NCBI GenBank assembly: GCA_963741615.1
Contig: CAVUIU010000019.1
Span: 558,001 to 622,000, forward strand
Direction: 5' to 3'
Length of the DNA: 64,000 nucleotides
Source of the DNA: UBA9676 sp963741615
GTDB taxonomy: Bacteria; Actinomycetota; Actinomycetes; Streptosporangiales; Streptosporangiaceae
The notes under the pieces are model-generated. The model made no database searches. It had not been told where the DNA came from and worked only from the letters and a program-made list of their open reading frames with translations. Of this stretch, positions 37,879 to 46,475 are shown in pieces (position 1 is the stretch's first letter; each line of letters starts with the position of its first letter). A program made the position numbers and the translations under genes.

Positions 37879-37994
37879 GCCACCGTCGATCCTGCAGGCA
37901 CCACCCGCTGACCTGGTTCGTCGCCTTGTTGGCCCTGGTCGCCGTGCTCAACTCAGTGGCCGTGGTCGAGCGGCTGGCGGGCCGCTGCTGGTGA
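37875..37994 (+). CDS. Very small membrane protein (39 aa)
   Basis: GTG 37875 overlaps the preceding stop. The peptide has a basic, His-rich N-terminus and one hydrophobic helix (WFVALLALVAVLNSVAVV). Its TGA overlaps the next GTG. The chain of four-base overlaps on both sides supports translation. The function is unknown; small Spd-like proteins of actinomycete elements have similar size. Confidence 0.5.
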   Translation: MSHRRSCRHHPLTWFVALLALVAVLNSVAVVERLAGRCW

Positions 37995-38347
37995 TCGGCG
38001 CGGTCGCGGCGGCAGCGGCCCCGGTAAGGCCGTGCTCGTGCTCGTGGCCGCCGCGCTCGTGGTCCGCGGGGCCGGGCCCGGTCCTGGCCGCCGCCGCCGA
38101 GCTGGTCCACGTTTTTCCTGCTCGTGGGCGGGGAATCGTCGGCGTAGGTGCCGCTGGCCTGGTGGGCTCGCTCACATGGTGGTGGAGCCGCTCTCGCGGC
38201 CCGCGCCAGCCCCCGCTCCACGGGGCCGTGTCCCTGCTCCACGGAGTGGCGCGGGCTGCGATCGAGCGGCCGGGCGAGGTCCATCCGCACCTGCATGGCC
38301 TGTCCGCAAAGGACATCGCCGCCATCCTCAGCCAGCGGGATGACTGA
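37991..38347 (+). CDS. Hypothetical protein (118 aa), element gene
   Basis: GTG 37991 overlaps the preceding stop. The N-terminal 40 residues have an odd Pro/Ser/Cys composition and a parallel frame (from 38032) is hydrophobic (LVLVAAALVV), so an indel near 38025 is possible. The C-terminal part (GLSAKDIAAILSQRDD) looks like normal protein. The function is unknown. Confidence 0.45.
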   Translation: MIGAVAAAAAPVRPCSCSWPPRSWSAGPGPVLAAAAELVHVFPARGRGIVGVGAAGLVGSLTWWWSRSRGPRQPPLHGAVSLLHGVARAAIERPGEVHPHLHGLSAKDIAAILSQRDD

Positions 38348-38408
38348 TGAGCAGCGGCGCCATGAACAGCGCTTTGCGGCCGGGCCAATAGCACCAGCCC
38401 GGGCGGAA

Positions 38409-38451
38409 GGAGCCCGCGGCGGCCGGAGGGGGTTCGGGCACCGCGGGCTCC
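38409..38451 (+). terminator. Hairpin terminator after the whiB gene run
   Basis: GGAGCCCGCGG (38409-38419) pairs perfectly with CCGCGGGCTCC (38441-38451). It lies 62 bases after the last gene of the run. No U-tract follows, as is usual in actinomycetes. Confidence 0.7.
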
Positions 38452-38735
38452 TAGGCCGGGCGGTGGGCCCCGCAGCCGTGCAGATAAGCCGGCACGCTGC
38501 AAGAGACCATCACAAACCGTCAACGACCCGACCCTTCCCCTGTTACAGCCCCAGGTCAGAACCGGCACTCAGGACCCGCCGCAGACTGGCCCGCAGTCAC
38601 CAGGGCCTGACCACTCCGGCGACGCGGCCAACCCGCCGCGTCGATCAGTCAGGGGCCGTTCCGCGGGTGACCTCGGCACATGCAGAGGATCTTCGTCCCT
38701 AAATCCTGGTCGGCCCCATGATGCACGGTGGTGGA

Positions 38736-38771
38736 GCGGGTGCCCTGTGCTGGGGGGCCACGGGCACCCGC
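38736..38771 (-). terminator. Hairpin terminator of the DWWCFPERC gene
   Basis: GCGGGTGCCC (38736-38745) and GGGCACCCGC (38762-38771) form a perfect 10-bp stem with a 16-base loop, 23 bases beyond the stop of the minus-strand gene ending at 38795. The 284 bases between this and the preceding hairpin hold no recognisable gene. Confidence 0.65.
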
Positions 38772-38794
38772 GCCCTGGCCCCAATCGGCGACGC

Positions 38795-39016
38795 TCACTC
38801 CGCTGGCTCATGCCGCGGCTGGTACCACACCGACCGGCAGCCCGGCATGTCGCAGTAGACGGCCAGGTGACCTGCACCGGCTACCCGGCCACGTTCCGCG
38901 ACAGCGGGCCCGCAGGCACACGGCGACCAGGACACGGTGATCAGGCCAGGTCCCCAAAGATGCCCGTACTGGCACCGCTCCGGGAAGCACCACCAGTCAG
39001 GTAGCCGCACCCCCAT
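38795..39016 (-). CDS. Small Cys-rich protein (73 aa) of actinobacterial mobile elements
   Basis: Starts MGVRLPDWWCFPERCQYGH at ATG 39016. Cysteine pairs C-x4-C and CDMPGC-type, with SPCACGPA between, suggest a zinc-binding fold. I recall similar DWWCFPERCQYGHxWGPG proteins from other actinobacterial elements, without known function. The fit of a terminator hairpin directly downstream supports it as a real gene. Confidence 0.7.
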   Translation of the reverse strand: MGVRLPDWWCFPERCQYGHLWGPGLITVSWSPCACGPAVAERGRVAGAGHLAVYCDMPGCRSVWYQPRHEPAE

Positions 39017-39123
39017 GACACGATTAGAACATATACACGATTCCCCGGGAGCAGCGGGAGCGAGCGAGTGCGGCACGGATGCCCCGCGCATGGTGCCGCA
39101 CACGGTACCGTGGGGGGGTATCG

Positions 39124-39170
39124 GACGGGCATCCGGGAGATTGCGGATGCCCGTCTTGCTGTCTCCCGGA
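39124..39170 (+). other. Two mutually exclusive hairpins, attenuator-like
   Basis: GACGGGCATCC (39124-39134) pairs perfectly with GGATGCCCGTC (39145-39155). The loop and arm edge of this hairpin contain TCCGGGAGA (39132-39140), which instead pairs perfectly with TCTCCCGGA (39162-39170). Both cannot form at once. They lie in a 394-base space upstream of the gene at 39411 and could be a leader with alternative folds. The rest of 39017-39410 shows only a possible 36-aa ORF. Confidence 0.5.
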
Positions 39171-39284
39171 CGCCCGCCCCGCGGCCCCCGGGAGGCTTGG
39201 TGTACGACATGCAGGCGCGGGTCCCCGCGCCGCTGCCCGGGGCGGCCCGCGATCCCCGGCCCGGCCGCGGCGGGCGGGACTGAC

Positions 39285-39395
39285 ATGGACTGGGCCCGGG
39301 GCGGTGAGATCACCGTGGCGATCGTGCTGGCTGAGCTGATCATCCAGGTAGGCCGGGCCATGGGGCACACCACAGCGAACTACCCAGGCCGGTAA
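39285..39395 (+). CDS. Possible very small protein (36 aa)
   Basis: MDWARGGEITVAIVLAELI begins a short ORF with one hydrophobic helix, ending 15 bases before the next gene. There is only a weak GGCGGG-type ribosome site. It may be the upstream partner of the gene at 39411, or chance. Confidence 0.3.
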   Translation: MDWARGGEITVAIVLAELIIQVGRAMGHTTANYPGR

Positions 39396-39410
39396 GGGGC
39401 CCCTACCGTC

Positions 39411-40064
39411 ATGCCGGTGATCCCCCGCGGCCGGGTCGTACGGCGCGGCACGGTCCGCACCGGGGACGGGCGGACGGTCCATGTGGTGGTCACCGGCCGG
39501 TGGGACGTTCGTGACCTGCTCGGGCACTACGCCAAGCGCGAGGACGAGATGGCGATGTGCCCGCACGCGTGCTGCCGTCACCGGCGCCCGCACCCGGAGA
39601 AGCTGCCCGTCAAGTTCGACCGCGCCGTGCTGCGGGGCATGAGTGAGCGCGAGCTGGAGCGGGAGCTGCATCGCTACGCCAACTTCTATGACGAACGCCA
39701 GGGCGCGTTCCGGCAGATCATGGGTGAGATCGACCGCCGCGACCTCGCCCACAAAGCAGCCGCCCAGAGCCGGGCGCGCCGGCGGGAGCATTACCGGACG
39801 CGGGCCAGCGAGCACCGGGACGAGGTTTACCGGCAGTTCCTGATGGCCGAGGCGCAGACCAACGGCTACATGCTCAACAAGGCGGGCAAGCGGGCCGACA
39901 TCGACCCCATGTCGCTGCTCACCGGGCCAGAATCACGAGTGCGGAAATACGCCAGCGAGGAACTGATCCGCTACTTCGAGCAGCACGGGCGGCCAACCCG
40001 GGTCAGCTTCCTGGGCACGGCCCGGGAACGCCGCGAACACCTGGCAGGCCGCCGCATCTACTAA
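39411..40064 (+). CDS. Hypothetical protein (217 aa), element gene
   Basis: A basic, highly helical protein with CPHACCRHRRPHPEK near residue 50 (possible metal site) and a long charged helix region (SERELERELHRYANFYDERQ) resembling a coiled coil. The C-terminal part (LNKAGKRADIDPMSLLTGP) does not match a family I know. ATG 39411 lies ten bases after the palindromic AGGGGCCCCT. Codon use is like the rest of the element. Confidence 0.7.
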   Translation: MPVIPRGRVVRRGTVRTGDGRTVHVVVTGRWDVRDLLGHYAKREDEMAMCPHACCRHRRPHPEKLPVKFDRAVLRGMSERELERELHRYANFYDERQGAFRQIMGEIDRRDLAHKAAAQSRARRREHYRTRASEHRDEVYRQFLMAEAQTNGYMLNKAGKRADIDPMSLLTGPESRVRKYASEELIRYFEQHGRPTRVSFLGTARERREHLAGRRIY

Positions 40065-40272
40065 CAGCGCCAGCACCACACCCGCCGGTGCGGAACCCCG
40101 CCAGGTGCAAGGCAGGCGGAAGGCCGGCAGTTACGGAAAGCCGCATGAGGCCTGACGGGCTGGCCCTATCGCCGATCCGGTGTTCCTGCCGTCACCGCGT
40201 GCCACTATCGCGTCCGGGACCAATCAGCTGGGTTTCCCTGACCCTGGGCGCACATTGACAGGAGCACTGATT

Positions 40273-40524
40273 GTGGTGAGTCAGCATCAGCCCCGTACCC
40301 GCTACGTCTACCCCGGCGCGCCGATCTTGGTGATCATCGGCTTAGCCGTCGCCGTGATCGGCGGATGGCTGTGGCTCCACACTGGCCCGGCCGCCCGGGT
40401 GTGCGCGCAAGGGTTCGTCCTGCTTACTGCCACGCAACTCCTCGGCGCCGCCATCGGCTTAGCTGGCGGTGCTCTTGCCCTCACCGCCCTCGTGCTGTCC
40501 TTGCGCCAGCACCCGGAACTGTAG
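40273..40524 (+). CDS. Small membrane protein (83 aa), two helices
   Basis: GTG 40273 has GGAG eight bases upstream; the frame is open 31 codons further without likeness to protein. Two hydrophobic helices are clear (APILVIIGLAVAVIGGWLW and LLGAAIGLAGGALALTALVL) with a short external Cys-containing loop. The function is unknown. Confidence 0.65.
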   Translation: MVSQHQPRTRYVYPGAPILVIIGLAVAVIGGWLWLHTGPAARVCAQGFVLLTATQLLGAAIGLAGGALALTALVLSLRQHPEL

Positions 40525-40709
40525 TGACGCCCGGTGGGCTGCTTCGCGAGGCAAATACGAACACGGATTCATTTGGTCGGCCAGCGTGTGCACCAGCTGG
40601 CTGTGTTGCGCGTCTGCTAACCGGGAGAAACGGGAGCGTGCACAAGTCATGATCTAGCCCGATCCGTGACTCGCGACACCCTAATGCTGCGTCACCCGGA
40701 GGACGCCCG

Positions 40710-42122
40710 GTGAATGGCTATCTTTACCGGCATGGCCCGGTGAGAACCCTCGCGGTCGTCGGTGGCCTGCTCGTGATCGCCGGGGTATTGCTCGCGGTTG
40801 TCCCCCTCGACCACGGCACCGTCAGCCAGTGGAATGGGCTGTGTACGTCGGGGTTTGGCCAACTCGGCCAGTTGCTCGATGCGTCGGCGCGGCAGGATTG
40901 CGGCGCCGTGGGCATCGCGGACCACCTGCTCGGCTGGCTTCTCGGGGGCGGGATCCTCGCTCTGGCAGCGGCCGGGGTGCTGACGGTCATGCAGCACCAG
41001 CCTGGCAGTGCGCCCCCGACGCCTCCCTATCCGCCGCAGATGACGTGGGGGATTCCCGGTGGGGCCCATGCGGCGCCTCCCGGCGCCACATCTGATGCGG
41101 CTACTGCGTCCGCGATGGGCCTTCCTCCCGCATCCCGGCCGGGCCTGCGTGGCCGCCGCCTGGCCGTGATCGCGACCGTGGCCGCGCTGGTAGCGGCAGG
41201 GGGCGCCTGGGCCGCGGTCCACGCCGCCACTAGCAGCCCGCAGCTGCTCAGCTTCTTGTGCTGGAAGGGCCCCGGAGACACCGGTGCGACCCTGCTGCAG
41301 TGGCAGTCCGGGAGCGTCGTCTCCGGCACCTACCGGGACGCGTTGGTCAGCGGGACCGCGCCCGCTGAGCAGGTATCAACGGGCTCCGGTGTGCTGAGTG
41401 GCACCGTCACCGGGTCGAGCGCCAGCTTGGACCTGGGCGGGTCGGGTCAGATGTACGGGACGATTGGCAGCAACCTGGTGCTCAACGTGCCCCAGCAAGA
41501 CGGCACGATCCAGCCGCTCACCTGCAAGCCGGGGACGGCGGCGGGATGGAACAAGGCTCTGACGGTGATGGGGCGGCAGGTGACCACGGCCAATGCCGCC
41601 GCCGCCGTGCAGGTGCAGCAGCAGAACACCAACGCGCAGATCACCCAGGCTGACCAGCAGCTCGCCAGCGACATCACGACCCTCACCCAGGACGCGACGA
41701 CCCTGGACACTGACAAGACGCTGGCCAGCGATGTCCACCAGATGCAGGCCGACCTCGCCACCGAGCAGTCCGATTACCAGACCGAGCTCCGCGACTCGTG
41801 CCTCAACCGGGGCGGTGACGCCGATACCGTCGGCGGGGATGCCGACACCGTGGGCGGCGACCTGGACACCCTCAATGGCGACATCACCAACCTGCAGGCC
41901 AACAGCGTGCATAGCGACCTCGCGGCGGTGCAGTCCGACGCCGCCACGATCACCAATCTCGGCGGCGCCCCCGACCCCGACCCCTCAGCCGCGATCAACG
42001 CCGGCAAGCAGGCCCTCAAGGACCTTGCCGCGGCGGTCGCCTGGGCCACATCGAAAGGCAACTCGCTCAACAGCCAGGCCCAGCAGATCGTTAACGAGGC
42101 GCAGGCTGCGGCGAACTGCTGA
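40710..42122 (+). CDS. Membrane-anchored protein with extracellular beta-rich and coiled-coil regions (470 aa)
   Basis: GTG 40710 follows GGAGG. Two membrane helices lie in the first 95 residues, then a Pro-rich cytoplasmic stretch, a third helix (VIATVAALVAAGGAWAAV, about 150-168) and an external part. That part begins with a Ser/Gly/Thr-rich beta segment and continues as a Gln/Asp-rich region (ITQADQQLASDITTLTQ) that looks like a long coiled coil with a DADTVGG repeat. It ends in Cys. A hairpin terminator follows. The family is unknown; an envelope or surface-sensor role is only a guess. Confidence 0.75.
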   Translation: MNGYLYRHGPVRTLAVVGGLLVIAGVLLAVVPLDHGTVSQWNGLCTSGFGQLGQLLDASARQDCGAVGIADHLLGWLLGGGILALAAAGVLTVMQHQPGSAPPTPPYPPQMTWGIPGGAHAAPPGATSDAATASAMGLPPASRPGLRGRRLAVIATVAALVAAGGAWAAVHAATSSPQLLSFLCWKGPGDTGATLLQWQSGSVVSGTYRDALVSGTAPAEQVSTGSGVLSGTVTGSSASLDLGGSGQMYGTIGSNLVLNVPQQDGTIQPLTCKPGTAAGWNKALTVMGRQVTTANAAAAVQVQQQNTNAQITQADQQLASDITTLTQDATTLDTDKTLASDVHQMQADLATEQSDYQTELRDSCLNRGGDADTVGGDADTVGGDLDTLNGDITNLQANSVHSDLAAVQSDAATITNLGGAPDPDPSAAINAGKQALKDLAAAVAWATSKGNSLNSQAQQIVNEAQAAANC

Positions 42123-42133
42123 GGAGCCAATGA

Positions 42134-42169
42134 GGCCCTGTGAACTAGCTACGCCATATTCACAGGGCC
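42134..42169 (+). terminator. Hairpin terminator
   Basis: GGCCCTGTGAA (42134-42144) pairs perfectly with TTCACAGGGCC (42159-42169), loop 14 bases, beginning 11 bases after the stop of the membrane protein gene. Confidence 0.8.
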
Positions 42170-42295
42170 CGCATAAGGATCTCTAATGGCGGAGGTTACA
42201 GGCGGCCGGGTGCCCCTGATGGTCGCATTGTCGGTTCTGGTCCGACATCGGTGCATCACGCGCGTCACCTGTGGCCACGGGATGCGATTCCCGGA

Positions 42296-42934
42296 CTAGC
42301 TGGACAACTGCGGGTTCAGAGAATCGCGTAGGGCAGCGTCAGCGTTGCTGCGCCGCCGGGGCTTGCTGGGGTTCGGGAGCTGTTCTGCCGGGGGAGCAGA
42401 TGCCGCCTGGCGGCCAGCTCCCGGACCGCTGTGAGTTGCTCGCTGCGGAGGCAGGTGACCGCCGGAGCGCTTGTCGCGCCGCGCGCCGCGCATCTTGGTT
42501 CCGAGTAGGAACAAGGACACGAAAGCACTCCCGGCCCCCCCGAATACCAACAACACCGCCGCCGGACTGGCGAACGGACCAGCGGAGATGGAGATTACCA
42601 GGGCAAGGACCGCGAAAATGGCCGTCGCAATGATCGCGCGGTCGCCCGGCCCGACGTTCGCGTGTGCTGGAGCATGGCCCGGTGCCGCTGTGGGCCTGGG
42701 CCGCTGGTGTGCTGCGGCCAGCCCGGCAGGGATGTCGGCGGTAATCAGGGCCAGTTCGGCGTAGGTGCGCGCAGCGAACGCCTGGCTGACCCTCGCGTCG
42801 AACTCATCCTTGGTCACCAAACCGTGCACGTATGCGGCCTTGAGCGTGTTGACCACGTGCTCGCGGTCGGCGTCGGACGCCCGCTGGCGGCCACGGCCGC
42901 TGTCTGCTGCCATCTCGTTCTCCAGCCCGGCCAT
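42296..42934 (-). CDS. DUF1707 (SHOCT-like) membrane protein
   Basis: A 212-aa protein. Residues about 18-70 form the DUF1707 domain: RASDADREHVVNTLKAAYVH, then GLVTKDEFDARVSQAFAARTY. Two membrane helices follow (IIATAIFAVLALVISISAG and AVLLVFGGAGSAFVSLFLLG), then a basic tail. The domain is common in actinobacterial membrane proteins of unknown role. ATG 42934 has GGGAGG upstream. Confidence 0.88.
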   Translation of the reverse strand: MAGLENEMAADSGRGRQRASDADREHVVNTLKAAYVHGLVTKDEFDARVSQAFAARTYAELALITADIPAGLAAAHQRPRPTAAPGHAPAHANVGPGDRAIIATAIFAVLALVISISAGPFASPAAVLLVFGGAGSAFVSLFLLGTKMRGARRDKRSGGHLPPQRATHSGPGAGRQAASAPPAEQLPNPSKPRRRSNADAALRDSLNPQLSS

Positions 42935-43279
42935 CGAAGCTGCCTCCCGTGATCACGACGAACGATAATGAGGCGTACCAGGTTGCCCTCCGGCGGTCAC
43001 GCCCATGACGCAGAGAGGGCGCGAGCACGTTGTGCGTGCTGACCATCGTAGGCTCTGCCAGGCCGATGCGATCGAGCCAGGCTGGAACGGCCCCACCCCC
43101 ACGCTCTGACGAGACACCAGCGCGGTTTCCCACGGACTTGCTAACCTCCGCCGTTAAAGATCTATAGCTGGTAGGACAGAGCACGGGTCTGTGCAATGGT
43201 TAGGTCACCGGCTGCGAGACGAGGAGCGGGGTGGAGCGGCCAGCTGGGGTGATGTGGTCAGCGGATCGTGGGGGGAGCG
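42935..43279. other. Divergent promoter region (345 bases), no gene
   Basis: It separates the DUF1707 gene from the STAND gene. The stretch 43145-43180 is AT-richer (TTAAAGATCTATAG) and is the likely promoter of the STAND gene. No symmetrical operator or small ORF with a ribosome site stands out. Confidence 0.45.
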
Positions 43280-46258
43280 ATGGCCAAGGTTTACCTCTCG
43301 TCCACCGTCGCCGACCTGAAGCGGGAACGGCGGGCGGTGCTGGAGTGGCTCCGGGCGGCTCGGCATCAGGCCATCGACAGCTACCTACCCAATAGTGAGA
43401 CCGTGCGGGAGAGCTGCCTTGATGATGTCGGGACATGTGACCTGTATGTGTTGATTCTGGGGCATCGGTATGGTTTCGTGCCGGTCGATGGCAATCCCGG
43501 TGGGCTGTCGATGACTCATCTGGAGTTTCGGCGGGCCGGTGAGTGCGGTATCGCGCGGGTCGCGTTGCTGCGGACGAGCATTCCCGACGTCAGCGTCTCC
43601 GATATAGCAGATCCGAAGAAGGTGCTCGCGTTCCGGGATGAGGTTGCACGCGCGGTGCGTGCGGCGGAGTTCAGCGATCTGAAAGGCTTGATCCTTGGGC
43701 TGAGCACGGGGCTCCAGGCCGAGCTGGACAAGCTGGACAAGCTGGCCAAGCAGCCCGCCGGTCAGGCGGCCGCGGGCCGGGCACTGCAGCTGGCGCCGCG
43801 GCCGACGTTTCTGGCCGGGCGGGAGGAGCTGCTGGCAGAGCTGGATGCCCAGCTGACCGCCCATGACGGCGCCGGGCCACGGGTGGTGGCGTTGTGCGGG
43901 CTGGGCGGGGCGGGCAAGACGAGTGTGGCGCTGGAGTACGCGCACCGTCACCTAGGCGAGGTGGGGGTGGCCTGGCAGTTCCCCGCCGAGGACCCGGCAG
44001 TGCTGGCGGCCGGCTTCGGTGAGCTGGTCTTCCAGCTCGGCGGCCGGGGTCTGCCTGATAGCCGGGACCCGGTGGCGTGGGTGCACGGCGCGCTGGCCAC
44101 CTATCCCGGGGAGTGGCTGCTGGTATTCGATAACGCGCCGGACCGGGCGTCGGTCGTGCCCTTTGTGCCGCCGGCGGGGCGCGGGCGGGTGCTGATCACC
44201 AGCCGGGATCAGATCTGGCAGCCTGGCCAGGCGCTGGATGTGCCGGTGCTCGACCCAGAGGTGGCCGCGCAGTTCCTGGCCAGCCGTACCGGTGACCCGA
44301 ACCGGCAGGCGGCGCTGGAGCTGGCGGGTGAGCTGGGTGGGCTGCCGCTGGTGCTGGAGCAGGCGGCCGTCTACATCCAGGCCAACGCGGATAGCCTGGC
44401 CGGTTACCTGACATGGTTCCGGCAGCGGCGCGCGGACATGCTGGCGCGCGGCGAGCCGCTTGGGTATAGCCAGACCGTCGCCACCACCTGGCGGCTGGCG
44501 TTTGAGCAGCTGCAGCAGGCCGCGCCGGACGCGGTTGGCCTGCTGCGGCTGCTGGCAGCCTGTGCACCCGAGGCGATCCCGCTGCCTCTGCTGCTACAGC
44601 CCCGACCCGGGCTCGCAGAGGAGCTGGGGGACGAGGTGGGGCCGGTGCTGGCGCCGGTGCTGGAGAACAATCTGGCCGCCAAGCACGCGATCGCCGCGCT
44701 GTGCCGCTATTCGTTGATCACCCCGGCTAGGGGCGGATCGGTGTCGATGCACCGACTGGTCCAGGCGCTCACCGCCGATCAGATGCCCGCGGAGCTGGCC
44801 GCCGCGTGGCGGCAGGCTGCCGCGGCGGTAATCGAGGCCGCCCTGCCAGCTGACCCTGCGGCCCCTGAAACCTGGCCGGTGTTTGCGGCGCTGCTGCCCC
44901 ATGCCCAGGCCGCCTTCGCCGATGACAGCGAGAGCATGAGGCGCATCGCTGTGTACCTGGGGAGAAGCGGGAGCTACGCAGCCGCCAGGGACCTCCTGCA
45001 AAAGTTGCTTAATGCGCGGATACGGACCTACGGTCCTGAGCACCCGGACACGCTGGTTGACCGCGGCAATCTCGCTTACTGGACCGGGCTTGCGGGGGAT
45101 GCGGCCGGGGCTCGCGACCAGTTCGCTGCGCTGCTGCCAATGCTGGAGTGGGTCCTGGGCTCCGAGCATCAGGAGACACTCGCCTCCCGCGGCAACCTTG
45201 CCCGCTTCACGGGGCAGGCGGGGGATGCGGCGGGGGCTCGCGACCAGTACGCTGCGCTGCTGCCGGTGTTCGAACGGGTCTCCGGCCCCGAGCACGCGGG
45301 CACCCTGACCACCCGCGGCAACCTCGCTTACTGGACCGGGGAGGCGGGCGATGCGGCGAGGGCTCGCGACCAGTACGCAGCGCTGCTGCCGGTGCGTGAG
45401 CGGGTCTCTGGCCCCGAGCACCCGGAAGCGCTGACCACTCGCGTTAATCTCGCTTACTGGACCGGGAAGGCGGGCGATGCGGCCGGGGCTCGCGACCAGC
45501 TCGCTGCGCTGCTGCCGGTGTTCGAGCGGGTCTCTGGCCCCGAGCACCCGGATACCCTGACCGTCCGCGGCAATCTCGCTTACTGGACCGGGGTTGCGGG
45601 GGATGCGGCCGGGGCTCGCGACCAGTTCGCTGCGCTGCTGCCGGTGTTCGAACGGGTCTCCGGCCCCGAGCACCCGGACACCCTGACCACCCGCGGCAAC
45701 CTCGCCCGCTTCACCGGGGAAGCGGGCGATGCGGCGAGGGCTCGCGACCAGTACGCAGCGCTGCTGCCGGTGCGTGAGCGGGTCTCTGGCCCCGAGCACC
45801 CGGATACCCTGACCGTCCGCGGCAGCCTCGCCCGCTTCACGGGGCAGGCGGGGGATGCGGCCGGGGCTCGCGACCAGTTCGCTGCGCTGCTGCCGGTGCG
45901 TGAGCGGGTCTCTGGCCCCGAGCACCCGGAAACGCTTATCGACCGCGGCAACCTCGCGGGCTGGACCGGGGAGGCGGGGGATGCGGCCGGGGCTCGCGAC
46001 CAGTTCGCTGCGCTGCTGGCCATCTACGAGCGGGTCCTGGGCCCCGAGCACCCGGAAACGCTTATCGACCGCGGCAACCTCGCGGGCTGGACCGGGGAGG
46101 CGGGGGATGCGGCCGGGGCTCGCGACCAGTTCGCTGCGCTGCTGGCCATCTACGAGCGGGTCCTGGGCCCCGAGCACCCGGCCACCCTGAACACCCGCGA
46201 CAGCCTCGCCTATTGGAACGCACAAAGCAGAGGATCACGCGGTGATGCTGTGAAGTAG
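43280..46258 (+). CDS. STAND NTPase: DUF4062 - NB-ARC - TPR
   Basis: A 992-aa signalling ATPase. Residues 1-90 match DUF4062 (AKVYLSSTVADLKRERRAVL, then GTCDLYVLILGHRYGFVP). The NB-ARC module starts about residue 175 with Walker A CGLGGAGKTSVAL; Walker B is LLVFDNAP, RNBS-B-like VLITSRDQIW, and the GLPL motif is LGGLPLVLEQA. A winged-helix part (MHRLVQALTAD) follows. From about residue 586 there are nine full and one partial 42-residue TPR units of the kinesin-light-chain type (PEHPxTLxxRGNLAxWTG). STAND proteins oligomerise on sensing a ligand; many bacterial ones are anti-phage. ATG 43280 has GGGGGG upstream. Confidence 0.9.
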   Translation: MAKVYLSSTVADLKRERRAVLEWLRAARHQAIDSYLPNSETVRESCLDDVGTCDLYVLILGHRYGFVPVDGNPGGLSMTHLEFRRAGECGIARVALLRTSIPDVSVSDIADPKKVLAFRDEVARAVRAAEFSDLKGLILGLSTGLQAELDKLDKLAKQPAGQAAAGRALQLAPRPTFLAGREELLAELDAQLTAHDGAGPRVVALCGLGGAGKTSVALEYAHRHLGEVGVAWQFPAEDPAVLAAGFGELVFQLGGRGLPDSRDPVAWVHGALATYPGEWLLVFDNAPDRASVVPFVPPAGRGRVLITSRDQIWQPGQALDVPVLDPEVAAQFLASRTGDPNRQAALELAGELGGLPLVLEQAAVYIQANADSLAGYLTWFRQRRADMLARGEPLGYSQTVATTWRLAFEQLQQAAPDAVGLLRLLAACAPEAIPLPLLLQPRPGLAEELGDEVGPVLAPVLENNLAAKHAIAALCRYSLITPARGGSVSMHRLVQALTADQMPAELAAAWRQAAAAVIEAALPADPAAPETWPVFAALLPHAQAAFADDSESMRRIAVYLGRSGSYAAARDLLQKLLNARIRTYGPEHPDTLVDRGNLAYWTGLAGDAAGARDQFAALLPMLEWVLGSEHQETLASRGNLARFTGQAGDAAGARDQYAALLPVFERVSGPEHAGTLTTRGNLAYWTGEAGDAARARDQYAALLPVRERVSGPEHPEALTTRVNLAYWTGKAGDAAGARDQLAALLPVFERVSGPEHPDTLTVRGNLAYWTGVAGDAAGARDQFAALLPVFERVSGPEHPDTLTTRGNLARFTGEAGDAARARDQYAALLPVRERVSGPEHPDTLTVRGSLARFTGQAGDAAGARDQFAALLPVRERVSGPEHPETLIDRGNLAGWTGEAGDAAGARDQFAALLAIYERVLGPEHPETLIDRGNLAGWTGEAGDAAGARDQFAALLAIYERVLGPEHPATLNTRDSLAYWNAQSRGSRGDAVK
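45035..46219 (+). repeat. 126-bp tandem repeats encoding the TPR array
   Basis: Nine units of 126 bp and a partial tenth. Units 8 (45917-46042) and 9 (46043-46168) are identical at all 126 positions; the others differ by modest numbers of changes, and types such as RFTG and YWTG alternate along the array. Confidence 0.92.
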
Positions 46259-46475
46259 CTCCCGCATATTTACCAGGAAACAAGCCATCCCAGGGTGACT
46301 CTGACCAGCGGGTGTTAAGCGGAGGCTGTCCACCGCGGGCGTAGGGCCTATTTACGTCCCGCTCCGCCCTGTGGCGGCTGGCGAGCGGCAGGCCACGCTC
46401 TGCACTGTCCGATAGCGGGGATTACTGAGAACCCATCGACTGTCGTCGGACCGACCGCAGGCACGCGGAATCGCA

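Noticed and set aside
42804..43196. 130-aa minus-strand ORF extending the DUF1707 gene upstream
   Set aside because: It is in a different frame from DUF1707, spans the divergent promoter region and has no recognisable protein features.
44594..46225. 543-aa minus-strand ORF opposite the TPR repeats
   Set aside because: A repeat-driven antisense frame of the STAND gene; the sense frame has clear domains and start signals.
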